Assembly (NCBI GenBank): GCA_012295275.1
Contig: CM022679.1
Location: 4,435,879-4,499,878 of the forward strand
Length of the DNA: 64,000 nucleotides
Direction: 5' to 3'
From: Chrysomallon squamiferum
Taxonomy: Eukaryota > Mollusca > Gastropoda > Neomphalida > Peltospiridae
Made by a program: the position numbers and the translations under genes. The notes under the pieces are model-generated. The model worked only from the letters and a program-made list of their open reading frames with translations, was not told where the DNA came from and searched no databases. Positions 54,179 to 64,000 of this stretch are shown here, piece after piece; position 1 is the stretch's first letter, and each line of letters begins with the position of its first letter.

Positions 54179-54263
54179 ATAATAATAATAATAATAATAT
54201 TAATGTCAAATACCCTGGTGAGATTCAGAAGTCTAGGGCACGCATTGTTATATTAAATAAACA

Positions 54264-54297
<34 letters not shown>

Positions 54298-54375
54298 GAA
54301 GAAGAAGAAGAAGCATGATGATAAAGATGATGATTATGATGACGACGACAACAACAACAACAACAACAACAACAC
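54179..54375. repeat. (AAT)n, (GAA)n, (GAT)n, (CAA)n patches
   Basis: AAT at 54179-54198 and 54264-54296, GAA to about 54314, GAT/GAC to about 54348, and CAA to 54373. Confidence 0.94.
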
Positions 54376-54755
54376 AATACTTAAATTCCCTTCCAGTTCA
54401 AACCTATTTAACGGCTTCCTGATAACAAACGATATGACAGACATTTTCAATAAACTGTCATTCTAACTAACACGAACTGAGGATTTCAGAACGTATATAA
54501 ACTGAGTTCACATCGTCATAATGTGTCTTTAGCTCGGCTAACCTGAAAACAGAGAGACAGTAATATCTATAATTTCAAACTGACCGTCGTGGCAACCATT
54601 TCAGTTTTCTGACGTATCACATTAATATTATTACAACTATCGACTGAAAGTGTAGCTCTGAGGCAAGTTCGCACTGGTTCATAAACCTGTTTTATTAAGT
54701 AGTTATTACTATTATTAGAAAAAAAAAGTAAATGCGTAATTATCACTGTCTGCTT
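54376..54755. other. Unique sequence
   Basis: Mixed composition, all frames closed. A possible small conserved element, nothing specific. Confidence 0.45.
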
Positions 54756-55035
54756 TTATATATTTATACCTGTGTATGTGTATATATATGTATGTACGTA
54801 TGTGTGTGTGCGTGTGTGCATGAATTTGTTTATGTATGTGTGAATGAATGTATTTATATATGAATGTATGTTTATGTGTATTCGTATGTATGTGTGGGTA
54901 AAATATGTCTGTGAATTTATGCATATTTGTATTTTGCATGTATGAATGTACGTATGTATATATATATGTGTGTAGCTAGGTAGGTAGATATATATGCAGG
55001 CATGCATGTATGTATGTATATTTGCGTGTATGTAT
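54756..55035. repeat. Degenerate (TATG)n region
   Basis: TATG/TGTG/AATG units with decay. His/Thr/Tyr-rich minus-strand frames are translations of it. Confidence 0.9.
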
Positions 55036-55595
55036 CACATGTCTGATTTCAAGCGTAAGAAATACATACGGTTTATAATAAAACGGATCAAACAACTGAA
55101 CACAAAATATCGAGAAAACAGACAATCGTTTTTACACCTATCAAAAAAAAATAATAATAAAATAAAATATCAAAATAACAAAAGAACATTTACTTTTAAA
55201 AATAAGACTTTAACAGGAACAAACTGAAAGAAACCCCGCCCCCCAATTACCACAGTATTCAGAGACGATGCGTAATGTTGTGGCGTTGCAATAATGTCAA
55301 CATCTCTGGAAAAGTGTCGGTTAATATAAACATCAGTGCACACTGTAACTAAATGTGTTTCCAAAGCAATTCAAGGTTCTATTATCTTGACAATGTGTCG
55401 TTTATACGAGACCATTTTGTTGAGAAGAAAAAAACGAAGTGGAAATACGTTTAGCGTGAAACAATTATATTTTTATGAATTTTTATAAATTCGTTTTGTG
55501 GACACATCCATTAGGTTCTGTCTTTCAAAAGTAAACAATGTTTTTTAAAATAAATTGAACTGTTCATTTTAGAATAAAAAAATAAATAAATATGT
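55036..55595. other. Unique sequence
   Basis: A-rich left part. A GGGGCGGGG word on the minus strand near 55236-55244 is GC-box-like but isolated. No gene called. Confidence 0.45.
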
Positions 55596-55599
55596 ATTA

Positions 55600-55619
55600 C
55601 AAATAGATAGATAGATAGA

Positions 55620-55658
<39 letters not shown>

Positions 55659-55850
55659 ACAAACAAATAAACAAACAAATAAATAAATAAACAAACAAAC
55701 AAACAAACAAATAAATAAATATAAATAAATAAATCTATAAATATATAAATAATACATAAATAAATAATATATAAATAATATATAAATCAATAAATAAATA
55801 AACAAACAAACAATTAAATAAATAAATAAATAAATAATTGTTTATAAATT
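55600..55850. repeat. (GATA)n, (AAAT)n, (AAAC)n array
   Basis: GATA to about 55622, then AAAT with AAAC blocks and TATAAATAA variants to about 55838. Blocks such as AACAAACAAATAAAC recur. Confidence 0.95.
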
Positions 55851-56210
55851 CATACTATTAAAATATTTGTTTCTATGTTTTACATGGAAGTAAGGATTTA
55901 AAGAAGAATGTATTCGCTATTACAGAAAGACGATTCATGAATGCACACTGCTAAACGCTTATGTTTTTTACTGAAAAAGAACTAGTACCGTCATTTAATG
56001 ACCTCGAATCTTTTTACTGTGATGTTAACAGACATTATTAGCACATACAGTTATCATCTTTCTGATTATTGTATTTGAATTTATTTTATATCAAAACAAA
56101 TCAAAGATAAAGTTATCTCAGTATTATGCATGTGATTCGTGGAACTACTTTTTACCAAAAAAAATTTCTTTGACATTCATGCTGTCTTTATTTTATATTC
56201 AGTGTATTTG
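55851..56210. other. Unique sequence
   Basis: Nothing recognised. Confidence 0.5.
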
Positions 56211-56242
56211 TTTGTATGTATGTATGTATGTATATATGTTTG

Positions 56243-56276
<34 letters not shown>

Positions 56277-56415
56277 TGTATGTATGTATGTATGTATGTA
56301 TGTATGTATATAGGTATGTATGTATATATATGTTTGTGTGTGTTTATATGTGTATATATGTGAGTGTGTGCGTGTGTCTCTACACGTGTGTGTATATATA
56401 TCTATATATGTATAT
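56211..56415. repeat. (ATGT)n array
   Basis: Regular ATGT to about 56308, then decayed TATG/TGTG/TATA. Confidence 0.96.
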
Positions 56416-57185
<770 letters not shown>

Positions 57186-57189
57186 CATT

Positions 57190-57608
57190 GGATCAATGGG
57201 TGGATAGATAGATAGAGGTACATCGAGTGGGCATATGGATAGATAGATAGAGGTACATCGAGTGGACATATAGATAGATAGATAGAGGTATATCGAGTGG
57301 ACATATGGATAGATAGATGGAGGTACATCTAGTAGACATATGGATAGATAGATAGAGGTACATCGAGTGGACATATAGATAGATAGATGGAGGTACATCG
57401 AGTGGACATATAGATAGATAGATAGATAGATAGAGGTACATCGAGTGGACATATGGATAGATAGATAGAGGTACATCGAGTGGACATATAGATAGATAGA
57501 GGTACATCGAGTGGACATATAGATAGAGAGATAGAGGTACATCGAGTGGACATATAGATAGATAGATAGAGGTACATCGAGTGGACATGTAGATAGATAG
57601 AGGTACAT
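57190..57608. repeat. 35-bp minisatellite containing (GATA)n
   Basis: Twelve or so copies of GAGGTACATCGAGTGGACAT plus ATGGATAGATAGATA, usually 35 bases. Copies of 31, 35 and 43 arise from different numbers of GATA. The minus strand stays open in all frames, giving 64-, 82-, 131- and 143-residue frames. They come from a stop-free unit whose length is not a multiple of three and are not good evidence of a gene. Confidence 0.96.
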
Positions 57609-58195
57609 CATTTCTTTCTTACATAAAACACCACAATACCACTGTTAAACTGTAAAACTTTCATATATAAATAAATGTCACAAGCTGTTATTTTAACTAT
57701 AAAAGACTTATCTTTCGACTGCGTCCATTCGGGAATTGTCTCTGTGATAATACTACTACTTAGTCGTCTGTTTGACCCGCACGTGATAACCAATCACACT
57801 TTGAAATCTCTGAAGAGCATGAACGGTTTAAGAGAGAGATAAATGAGTACGATAATACAGTTCACGTACGTACAAATGTGTGACGTATAGGCGAGATGAA
57901 CACAAAGTTCTTTAGTCGATGATGTGTACTAATGTGTTAGTGTTCATAGAAAATATCGACAGTGAATGTGTGCAGATCGTAGACAGTGTCGACACGAAAT
58001 ACGTAATGTCGATAATGTGTACGTTTCATAGACAGAACCGAGTGAATACGTATTGTGTAATTAATATGTAAAGTTCAAAGGTTGTGTAGATATTTAATAT
58101 GTATTTGGGAAATGTATCCACTGAATAGTTAATATCTTTGATGTGCATATAATGTGTACTATATATGTAATGTGGATAATATGAAAGCAATATCA
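57609..58195. other. Unique sequence with TCGATA-type words
   Basis: AATATCGACAGTG (57952), GTGTCGACACG (57989) and AATGTCGATAATGTGTACG (58006) resemble the TCGATA cluster at 35.6-35.8 kb. Confidence 0.45.
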
Positions 58196-58202
58196 AAAGT
58201 TG

Positions 58203-58290
58203 TTTTATTTTATTTTATTTTAATTTATTATTTTATTTTATTTATTTATTTATTTATTTATTTACTTACTTATTCATTCATTCATTGTTG
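58203..58290. repeat. (TTTTA)n and (TTTA)n
   Basis: TTTTA units to about 58240, TTTA to about 58265, then TTCA units. Confidence 0.93.
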
Positions 58291-58295
58291 CTTGC

Positions 58296-58297
<2 letters not shown>

Positions 58298-58361
<64 letters not shown>

Positions 58362-58400
58362 CCTTTATTTTTTTTTTATTTTTTTTTTTTCTCAATCTTT
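58298..58400. repeat. Long poly(T) tract
   Basis: About 64 consecutive T (58298-58361), then TTTATTTTTTTT units. Longest homopolymer in the window; its exact length may be affected by assembly. Confidence 0.95.
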
Positions 58401-58615
58401 CTCTTTTTAAATCTCTTTGTTTCTACACGACTGGCAGTATCAAAGTCAATTTGTTTTCACCCTTTCTCAATAAGCCGAGATAAAAATCTTCAAATCCTTC
58501 ACAATATTTCCATCAATCACACACCACAAAAAAGAAAAAAATCAAAAAAATCAAAAAAATCTTAGTAACACAAAACCGCCAAAACATCATCTGTCTAAGT
58601 CTTCTTCACACTGCT
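58401..58615. other. Unique sequence
   Basis: Nothing recognised. Confidence 0.5.
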
Positions 58616-58617
58616 TA

Positions 58618-58624
58618 TATTTTA

Positions 58625-58693
<69 letters not shown>

Positions 58694-58730
58694 TTTATTT
58701 TTTATTTATTTATTTTATTTTATTTTTTTA
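58618..58730. repeat. (ATT)n then (ATTT)n
   Basis: ATT to about 58679 and ATTT/TTTTA to about 58728. Confidence 0.96.
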
Positions 58731-59040
58731 TCACGGTCACGTCGAACCTTGGTAAAAACTGATGTCAAAAATGTGGACGGCTGGGATGGAGGAGGAGGAG
58801 GAGGATGTGGTTTGGCGGGGGGGAACTGTGTGACGTATGAATCCGGCGACCGTAATTACAAACCCGTCCAGTTCCGTGACAGCGGATAATAATGTCATCG
58901 ACACCAGGGGCAGAAGTCAGCGCTGAAACCGGCTTGGAGAACATTACCAGTGCGGTTAGCTATTGATCCGAGGAACGAGCCGGTTCCCCAAGGATCAGCC
59001 GTACAATTTATCGTCCGCACTATGTCGGCCGGTCACCATG
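58731..59040. promoter_or_regulatory. GC-rich island (candidate CpG-rich regulatory element)
   Basis: The most GC- and CpG-rich stretch of the window, beginning with GGAGGAGGAGGAGGA and GGCGGGGGGG and continuing with GTAATTACAAACCCGTCC and CCGAGGAACGAGCCGGTTCC. No frame longer than a few dozen codons. It may be an unmethylated CpG island, promoter or enhancer; no gene start is visible next to it. Confidence 0.35.
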
Positions 59041-59410
59041 CTTGTTCAAGTGTGAAAAAAAAAAAAAATGTATATAATCTGTCAGGATTGAAAAGTCTTT
59101 AAACTTTTTAAACAAGTTCCAGAAATGAATGTGTAGATGAAGGAGGGTCGCCATTATGCAGTTATACTGGAGGGTTGGAATTTTGTTGACAGTGGGGTAC
59201 TACTGTTTGACGAAAAATTTGGTTGTATGTTTAGAAGAGAATAGTTTATTTATTTTTGTGTTATAAGTGGATGAACATTCAGCAGTTACTTCGTTAAGGA
59301 CAATTTTATAAAATTATACCAAATACATCGCACTGAAAATAAATATACCTGTGTCATTAGCTACTTTTTTATTTTATTTTATTTATTTAGTTTATTAGTT
59401 GCACTAGCGG
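59041..59410. other. Unique sequence with a TTTTA run
   Basis: TTTTA/TTTA units at about 59367-59392. Nothing else recognised. Confidence 0.5.
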
Positions 59411-59414
59411 AACT

Positions 59415-59645
59415 AAAAGAGGTAGTAGTTGTTGTAGTGAGTGTAACTGAAAAATAAGTAACAGTAGTAGTCGTATTAATGATAGCTATCATGTAGTTGT
59501 TGTTGCCGTAGCAGTAGTAGAGACTGTTGTTGTTGTAGTAGTTGTAATGTTAGTTGCTGTTATAGTATCAAAGGTCGTAGTAGCAGCAGCAGTAATAGTA
59601 GTAGCAGGTGTAGCGGTGGTTTTGACGGTGATAGTGGAGGCTGTA
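59415..59645. repeat. Imperfect (AGT/GTT)n array
   Basis: AGT, GTT, GCA and GGT triplets, period 3 throughout with many substitutions. Confidence 0.88.
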
Positions 59646-59654
59646 AAAAAAAAT

Positions 59655-59700
59655 TTACTGATGTCACATTTTCTAAATTAAGAAATTATGACATCAGTAA
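59655..59700. repeat. 46-bp near-perfect palindrome
   Basis: TTACTGATGTCA (59655-59666) is matched by TGACATCAGTAA (59689-59700). The 22 bases between are themselves complementary except for three positions, so about 20 of 23 pairs can form with almost no loop. The arms carry CRE/ATF-like TGATGTCA words. Confidence 0.92.
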
Positions 59701-59860
59701 TTTAAAAAAAATATTTTTTTATTTTTTTTTTTTTTTATTTCTTTTTTTATTAATAAAAAATCAAAAGCCAATAATAAGAAGAAGAAAAAACGTAACTAAC
59801 TGCTTCTGGCTACGAACCGAAAAAACGAAAAAAAAAAAAAAAAAAAAACTGACTATAAAT
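59701..59860. repeat. A and T homopolymer patches
   Basis: T-rich and A-rich runs at 59703-59760 and 23 or so A at 59826-59848. Confidence 0.9.
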
Positions 59861-60165
59861 ATTTTATAAGAGTGAGTTGTCACTAATGTTAGCGCATGTC
59901 AGGAAGTAATCTAAATCGATCGATTTCCGGTCGACATATTGCTACTCAGATTTGCGAAGAACTGCACTTCCGTGTTTGAACGTGCAAACTACGACGGTGA
60001 CGTACCCGGGGACAGAAATAACACCTCAACCCCACTTACATCAGCTGACATTTGGCGTGGTGTCCTTTTCAAACTGCTTTTCAAAGCATTTATTGATTGT
60101 GATATTAAAATAGTTATTCATTTCTTAATGGATTTTTTTTTCCCCCATTTATATCGTTTCTATCA
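59861..60165. other. High-complexity CpG-containing island with a plus-strand frame
   Basis: AATCGATCGATTTCC (59914) and GACGGTGACGTACCCGGGG words. A frame from 59939 has about 65 non-repetitive residues before becoming poly-Phe over the poly(T). No recognised family. Candidate element or chance frame. Confidence 0.3.
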
Positions 60166-60166
60166 C

Positions 60167-60168
<2 letters not shown>

Positions 60169-60204
<36 letters not shown>
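60169..60204. repeat. Poly(T) tract
   Basis: About 36 T. Confidence 0.95.
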
Positions 60205-60205
<1 letters not shown>

Positions 60206-60588
60206 TCTGCTCGATTTATCTCTCTGTGTCTTTTATATGTCGGTGTGTACGTATGTAAGTTCTTTAGTTCTTCTGTTGAAATGTACGTTAAGTGGGTATT
60301 CAATACGATAATTGGTAAACTCTTTGCAAAGGTAGATCACCTACTGGTGACAACATGGAGATGAAGATAATTACATTGAATATTCTGTTTTATGTCTGCT
60401 CGGTAACATATATACAATGACACGTAACCTTATTGCATCAGTCTTTTCTCACATTACCCAAGAAACTGGGACTCTCTGAAATCTCAATTAGCTTTAAACA
60501 CGTAAACAAACTGAAAGGAAACTAAACTGACCCATGTATCCAATTTGTCGTTGTTTCTTATTATATTATTAACCTTATTTTATTCGAC
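60205..60588. other. Unique sequence
   Basis: Nothing recognised. Confidence 0.5.
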
Positions 60589-60602
60589 ATTGCCATGGCA
60601 AC
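60589..60602. promoter_or_regulatory. RFX X-box-like palindrome
   Basis: ATTGCCATGGCAAC matches the palindromic RFX consensus GTTGCCATGGCAAC at 13 of 14 positions. RFX factors control ciliary and neuronal genes in animals. The site sits in unique sequence, with no visible gene start nearby. Confidence 0.5.
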
Positions 60603-61155
60603 AGAGTGGAATCGTCACCTTTCCTTTCTTTGAAAATGTCACTGGACATTAATATCTTAATTCATTACACAAAGCTGATTTTAACTGAAGGAAAAAAAGT
60701 TTGTTCCCAGGGGACTCGTGCTGCAACTTTAATCAGATGTCTGTGAATGTCAGAAATTATATCTCACGGAAAATTACGATGTTATTAAATTTTCCACTCG
60801 GACAAGCATCGCTATGTTTCGGACTTAAAGAAAGTCTCAGAACCAAATATGAGTCTAATCTGTTTTCCACCAAAATATACACTCTCACATAAATAAATAA
60901 ATAAAAATCATCAGAACAGATTTAAAATCTGCGATCAATATTCATCTTTCACGCGGAAGTTTTACGATATTTGCCATGAAAACATAACTGGAATTATATT
61001 ACAACAGGAGAGACATTATTATAAGTGTGTGTAAAATTATGTTTTCAGAGAATGCAGATAATATAGGGATCATGAAATTTTTATTTTTATTACTTTTTTT
61101 AAAATATCGTTACATAAAGCAGTGCTCTATGAAGACTGTATATGAAGTCTTTGGC
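60603..61155. other. Unique sequence
   Basis: A 63-residue frame (60701-60892) is non-repetitive but unrecognised. No gene called. Confidence 0.45.
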
Positions 61156-61159
61156 TGTA

Positions 61160-61285
61160 CGTAAGAAAGCATGTTTGTATGCATGTATGTATTTAGGTAT
61201 ATGTGTATATATGAATATATGAATATATGAATGTATGAATGTATGGGTGGATTGATGGCTAAATGTATTTATATACGCATATGTA
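61160..61285. repeat. Degenerate (TATG)n
   Basis: TATG/AATATATG units with decay. Confidence 0.88.
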
Positions 61286-61630
61286 TGAAGTATCAAGTGC
61301 TCTTACGTCGTCTAAAACGGGATATACTACAGCTTTGTTTAGCTCCTAAACTGATCTCAGGATCTGTCAGGTTACTCCAGAAGAGAAACTCAGACTAATA
61401 CTCTTCACATCACTCGCTGGTCTGTTCTCCTAATTTAATTGTGTTGTATCCAGTTTCACAACTTCCATTATCACGTTACCCACAAAAAGCTTTCTGATTA
61501 ATGATAACAGTTATTTCCTACGACAGTTTGTGCCGTATTAGACACGTCAGAAGCGAACGAGTGGATTCGAAATAAACAGTGACGTATATTTTCTGCTACA
61601 AGTCACTTGTAACCATCATAAAAAGTTAAA
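61286..61630. other. Unique sequence
   Basis: Mixed composition, nothing recognised. Confidence 0.5.
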
Positions 61631-61635
61631 AAAAA

Positions 61636-61746
61636 ATAATAATAAACAAATAAATAAATAACAGAAGAAGAAGAAGAAGAAGAAGAAGAAGAAGAAGAAG
61701 AAGAAGAAGAAGAAGAAGGAGAAGAAGAAGAAAAAGAAGAAGAAAT
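61636..61746. repeat. (AAT)n then (GAA)n array
   Basis: AAT/AAAT to about 61660, then about 84 bases of GAA with a GGA and an AAA interruption. Confidence 0.96.
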
Positions 61747-62110
61747 TACCTGGGGTCTGTTTAATAAACGTAACCTCCAAATGGGGAAATTTGCTTAAAT
61801 AAATTTTCAGCCGCATGGATCAAAGGGATTCCGTTCCTGATATGATCGTAAAGCTGAGATGTAATCTTTTCCATATACAAATATCCAAATTAAATAATTA
61901 CGTTCGCTCTAAGCGTCGTCGACCGTAATAAATGTGTTTCTAGACCTATGAGTTGCCGAACAGCCATAACTTTGTGGAAACGGAATGTAGTTATCTCAGC
62001 GTGAAGGAGTAAATCATAATTTATGTGTGCGTACATCATATTTCTATTACATTACAGCAGAAGACGTTTTTTCTGCTAGCGTAAAATATCACTTTAATTT
62101 CTCTCTTTCG
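61747..62110. other. Unique sequence
   Basis: Repeat-free with some CpGs (GCGTCGTCGACCG near 61912). No gene seen. Confidence 0.45.
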
Positions 62111-62113
62111 GTT

Positions 62114-62292
<179 letters not shown>

Positions 62293-62690
62293 TTAAAAAA
62301 AAAAAAGTAGTCTGTATGTCTCTCTGAATATAATAGTACATTTCTGTCTGCATTAATTTTTTTTTTTTTTTAGTATTGGTATTAGTTCAAAACTAAATTA
62401 TTTACTTATTTGGAAAAAAGAAGAAAGAAAGAAACGCGAAGAAATAAAACAGATCTGTCTTCTTGTTGTTGTTGTTGTTGTTTTGTTTTTCAAATGTTCT
62501 GCAATTCGTCCATTTTTCTTTACGTGATTTGTACGTCTTAATTTGATCAGAACATTTAAGGTATCTAACGACTGATTTAAAAACTTAAATCGATTAAGTT
62601 TCTTTTGCTCAGTTTAGGTTTTATGTTTTGATCGACACACTGTGGTTGAGTAATTACCAAGCCTTTGAAGCACATTATCACTCTATTTTT
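62293..62690. other. Unique sequence with short A, T and GTT runs
   Basis: GTT at about 62464-62481, T run near 62359. No gene seen. Confidence 0.5.
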
Positions 62691-62694
62691 TTTT

Positions 62695-62930
62695 TAATTA
62701 AAGATGGAAGGGGAAAAAAAAAGCAAAGATAAAGAAAATCAACAAAACGAAAGAAAGACAAAAATAATCAAGAAAAGGTTGAAAGAAAATTAAATAAAGG
62801 AAGAATAAAATAAATAATCAGACAGAAAGGAAGGAAAGAAGACAGAAAGAAAGAGAGATAAAGAGAATCAAGAAAAAAGAAAGAACGACAAAGAACGAAA
62901 AATGGTGGAAAAATGAAAAAAAAATATTAA
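62695..62930. repeat. Purine-rich (GAAA-type) low complexity
   Basis: AAGAAAGAAAGAGAG and GAAAGGAAGGAAAG words in A/G-rich sequence. Confidence 0.85.
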
Positions 62931-62984
62931 CAATTTAATGACTGATTAATTTAATGTTCAGTTAAAAACATTATTATGTTTTAT

Positions 62985-63145
62985 ATTCATTCATTTATTT
63001 ATTTATTTATTTTAGTAGAAACCAACTGCCAGTTCCTCATACTGAAATTGTCGATTCAACAATACATTTGTCTGTTCATCCATACAATCACAATACTGTC
63101 CAACTCATTCGTCTAATACAGTTACCTCTCTCTCTCTCTCTCTAT
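62985..63145. repeat. (ATTT)n and short (TC)n patches
   Basis: ATTC/ATTT to about 63012 and TC at about 63126-63143, with unique sequence between. Confidence 0.9.
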
Positions 63146-63439
63146 CCATACCTCCGTCCATTCATCTGTATTTTACGTATTTTATTTTATTTAGTTTTTA
63201 TTTTAATTAACAGCTATGCACTGCTTCCTTGAACGTTCTTAAACGGGTTAAAAATGGCGCCTAATCAACAGAATGTTTTAGTCACGATGAAATTTAAAAA
63301 ATTAATTAATTTTGTTCAGGTCGCTATTGCATGGACGGATTAAGATCATAGGATACCGTAAAAAAAAAAAACCTATGAAAAAAGCTCAGTGGGTTGATAA
63401 CTGGGAAAAAAACAACAACGAAATATTGCTGGAAAACAC
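63146..63439. other. Unique sequence
   Basis: Nothing recognised. Confidence 0.5.
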
Positions 63440-63453
63440 GCAGTAGAGGGCAG
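63440..63453 (+). promoter_or_regulatory. CTCF-like binding site
   Basis: GCAGTAGAGGGCAG fits the bilaterian CTCF core CCASYAGRKGGCRS at 13 of 14 positions. It lies at the left edge of a repeat-free stretch (63420-63620) that also has a CACCTG E-box and TTTATTGCC words. Whether it is bound cannot be told from sequence. Confidence 0.45.
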
Positions 63454-63625
63454 ATCATTCACACCTGCTAATTTATTATTCTTCCATGGAAGCCTGTCAA
63501 AATTTTATTGCCTTAATAAAACCGAAAAATGGACAATTTCGACAGATGGTCACGGATATTTATGCATTTTTTATGTTGCGACCATTTTTGTAATTAAATT
63601 TGATGCAGTGCAGAATGGAATTAAC
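63454..63625. other. High-complexity stretch downstream of the CTCF-like site
   Basis: Contains CTTCCATGGAAG (a 12-base palindrome), CTGTCAAAATTTTATTGCC and a closed set of frames. Candidate conserved element. Confidence 0.33.
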
Positions 63626-63690
63626 AAAAGTAATTATAATGATGACAGTGACGGTGATGTCAATAATAGTAATAATAATAATTATGAAAC
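63626..63690. repeat. Imperfect GAT/AAT triplets
   Basis: GATGACAGTGACGGTGATG and AATAATAGTAATAATAAT. Confidence 0.85.
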
Positions 63691-63825
63691 TTCCGAGTTA
63701 TTTACTGTGGAAAGAGATGGGGAAAGAGAGTCGGAGATATGAATATTTGTGTATGTTTTAGTGCGCCTTTGTGTGTGTCTGCGTCGATGGGTGTATTTCT
63801 GTATGTGCGTGGTTTGATGGATGGA
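63691..63825. other. GT-rich and GGAT-containing spacer
   Basis: GTGTGTCTG words and GATGGATGGATGGATG right before the GA array, as in the array at 29.93-30.12 kb. Confidence 0.6.
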
Positions 63826-63827
63826 TG

Positions 63828-63960
<133 letters not shown>

Positions 63961-64000
63961 ATTATAATACTTTAACATTAAGTGCGTATAATTATTTCAG

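Noticed and set aside
58880-58910. CACCAGGGGCAG resembling a CTCF core
   Set aside because: One base short in the core spacing, so it does not fit the consensus as well as the site at 63440.

Overview
The window looks like nuclear DNA of an animal: AT-rich, non-coding, and unusually dense in simple repeats. I found no protein-coding gene that I can recognise, no rRNA or tRNA gene, no CRISPR array and no bacterial operon structure. Most long reading frames are translations of microsatellites (Arg-Glu, Ser-Leu, poly-Ile/Tyr/Asn, Met-Tyr-Val-Cys runs) and are not genes. The mix of very long (GA)n/(TC)n, (TATG)n, (ATT)n and (GAT)n arrays fits a large invertebrate genome. A mollusc, perhaps a cephalopod, is my best guess, but it rests on repeat style only, and the tRNA-derived cephalopod SINE I would have expected is not visible.

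Layout. From 1 to 31 kb the sequence is packed with (GA)n/(TC)n arrays (21 major ones), (TATG)n and (ATT)n arrays, poly(T) tracts, a 41-bp minisatellite (10.6-11.06 kb), a degenerate 55-80-bp tandem repeat (15.1-15.5 kb), a 64-bp minisatellite (23.45-23.85 kb), a two-part tRNA-like element (28.87-29.0 kb) and one weak multi-exon gene candidate on the minus strand (24.13-24.65 kb). From 31.0 to 44.9 kb there is no long (GA)n/(TC)n array. This stretch holds several high-complexity, CpG-containing islands (31.9-32.4, 32.7-33.0, 38.2-39.2, 39.84-40.24, 42.04-42.3, 42.5-42.9, 43.5-44.0 and 44.4-44.87 kb), which are my best candidates for conserved regulatory elements or unrecognised exons. From 44.9 to 64 kb the arrays return, along with a 26-bp minisatellite of about 25 copies in sub-blocks (52.49-53.17 kb), an 18-bp one (53.89-54.0 kb), a 35-bp GATA-containing one (57.19-57.61 kb), a 64-base poly(T), a 46-bp near-perfect palindrome (59.66-59.70 kb), an RFX X-box palindrome (60.59 kb) and a CTCF-like site (63.44 kb).

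Interpretation (inference). This is probably intergenic or deep intronic sequence: a simple-repeat-rich desert with small unique islands that may carry regulatory information. Several diverged duplications also indicate local copying: an inverted 52-bp pair 4.6 kb apart, a direct pair 2.6 kb apart, a direct pair 677 bp apart and a 143-bp direct duplication. All calls were made by eye. Repeat boundaries are good to a few bases, and functional calls are tentative.
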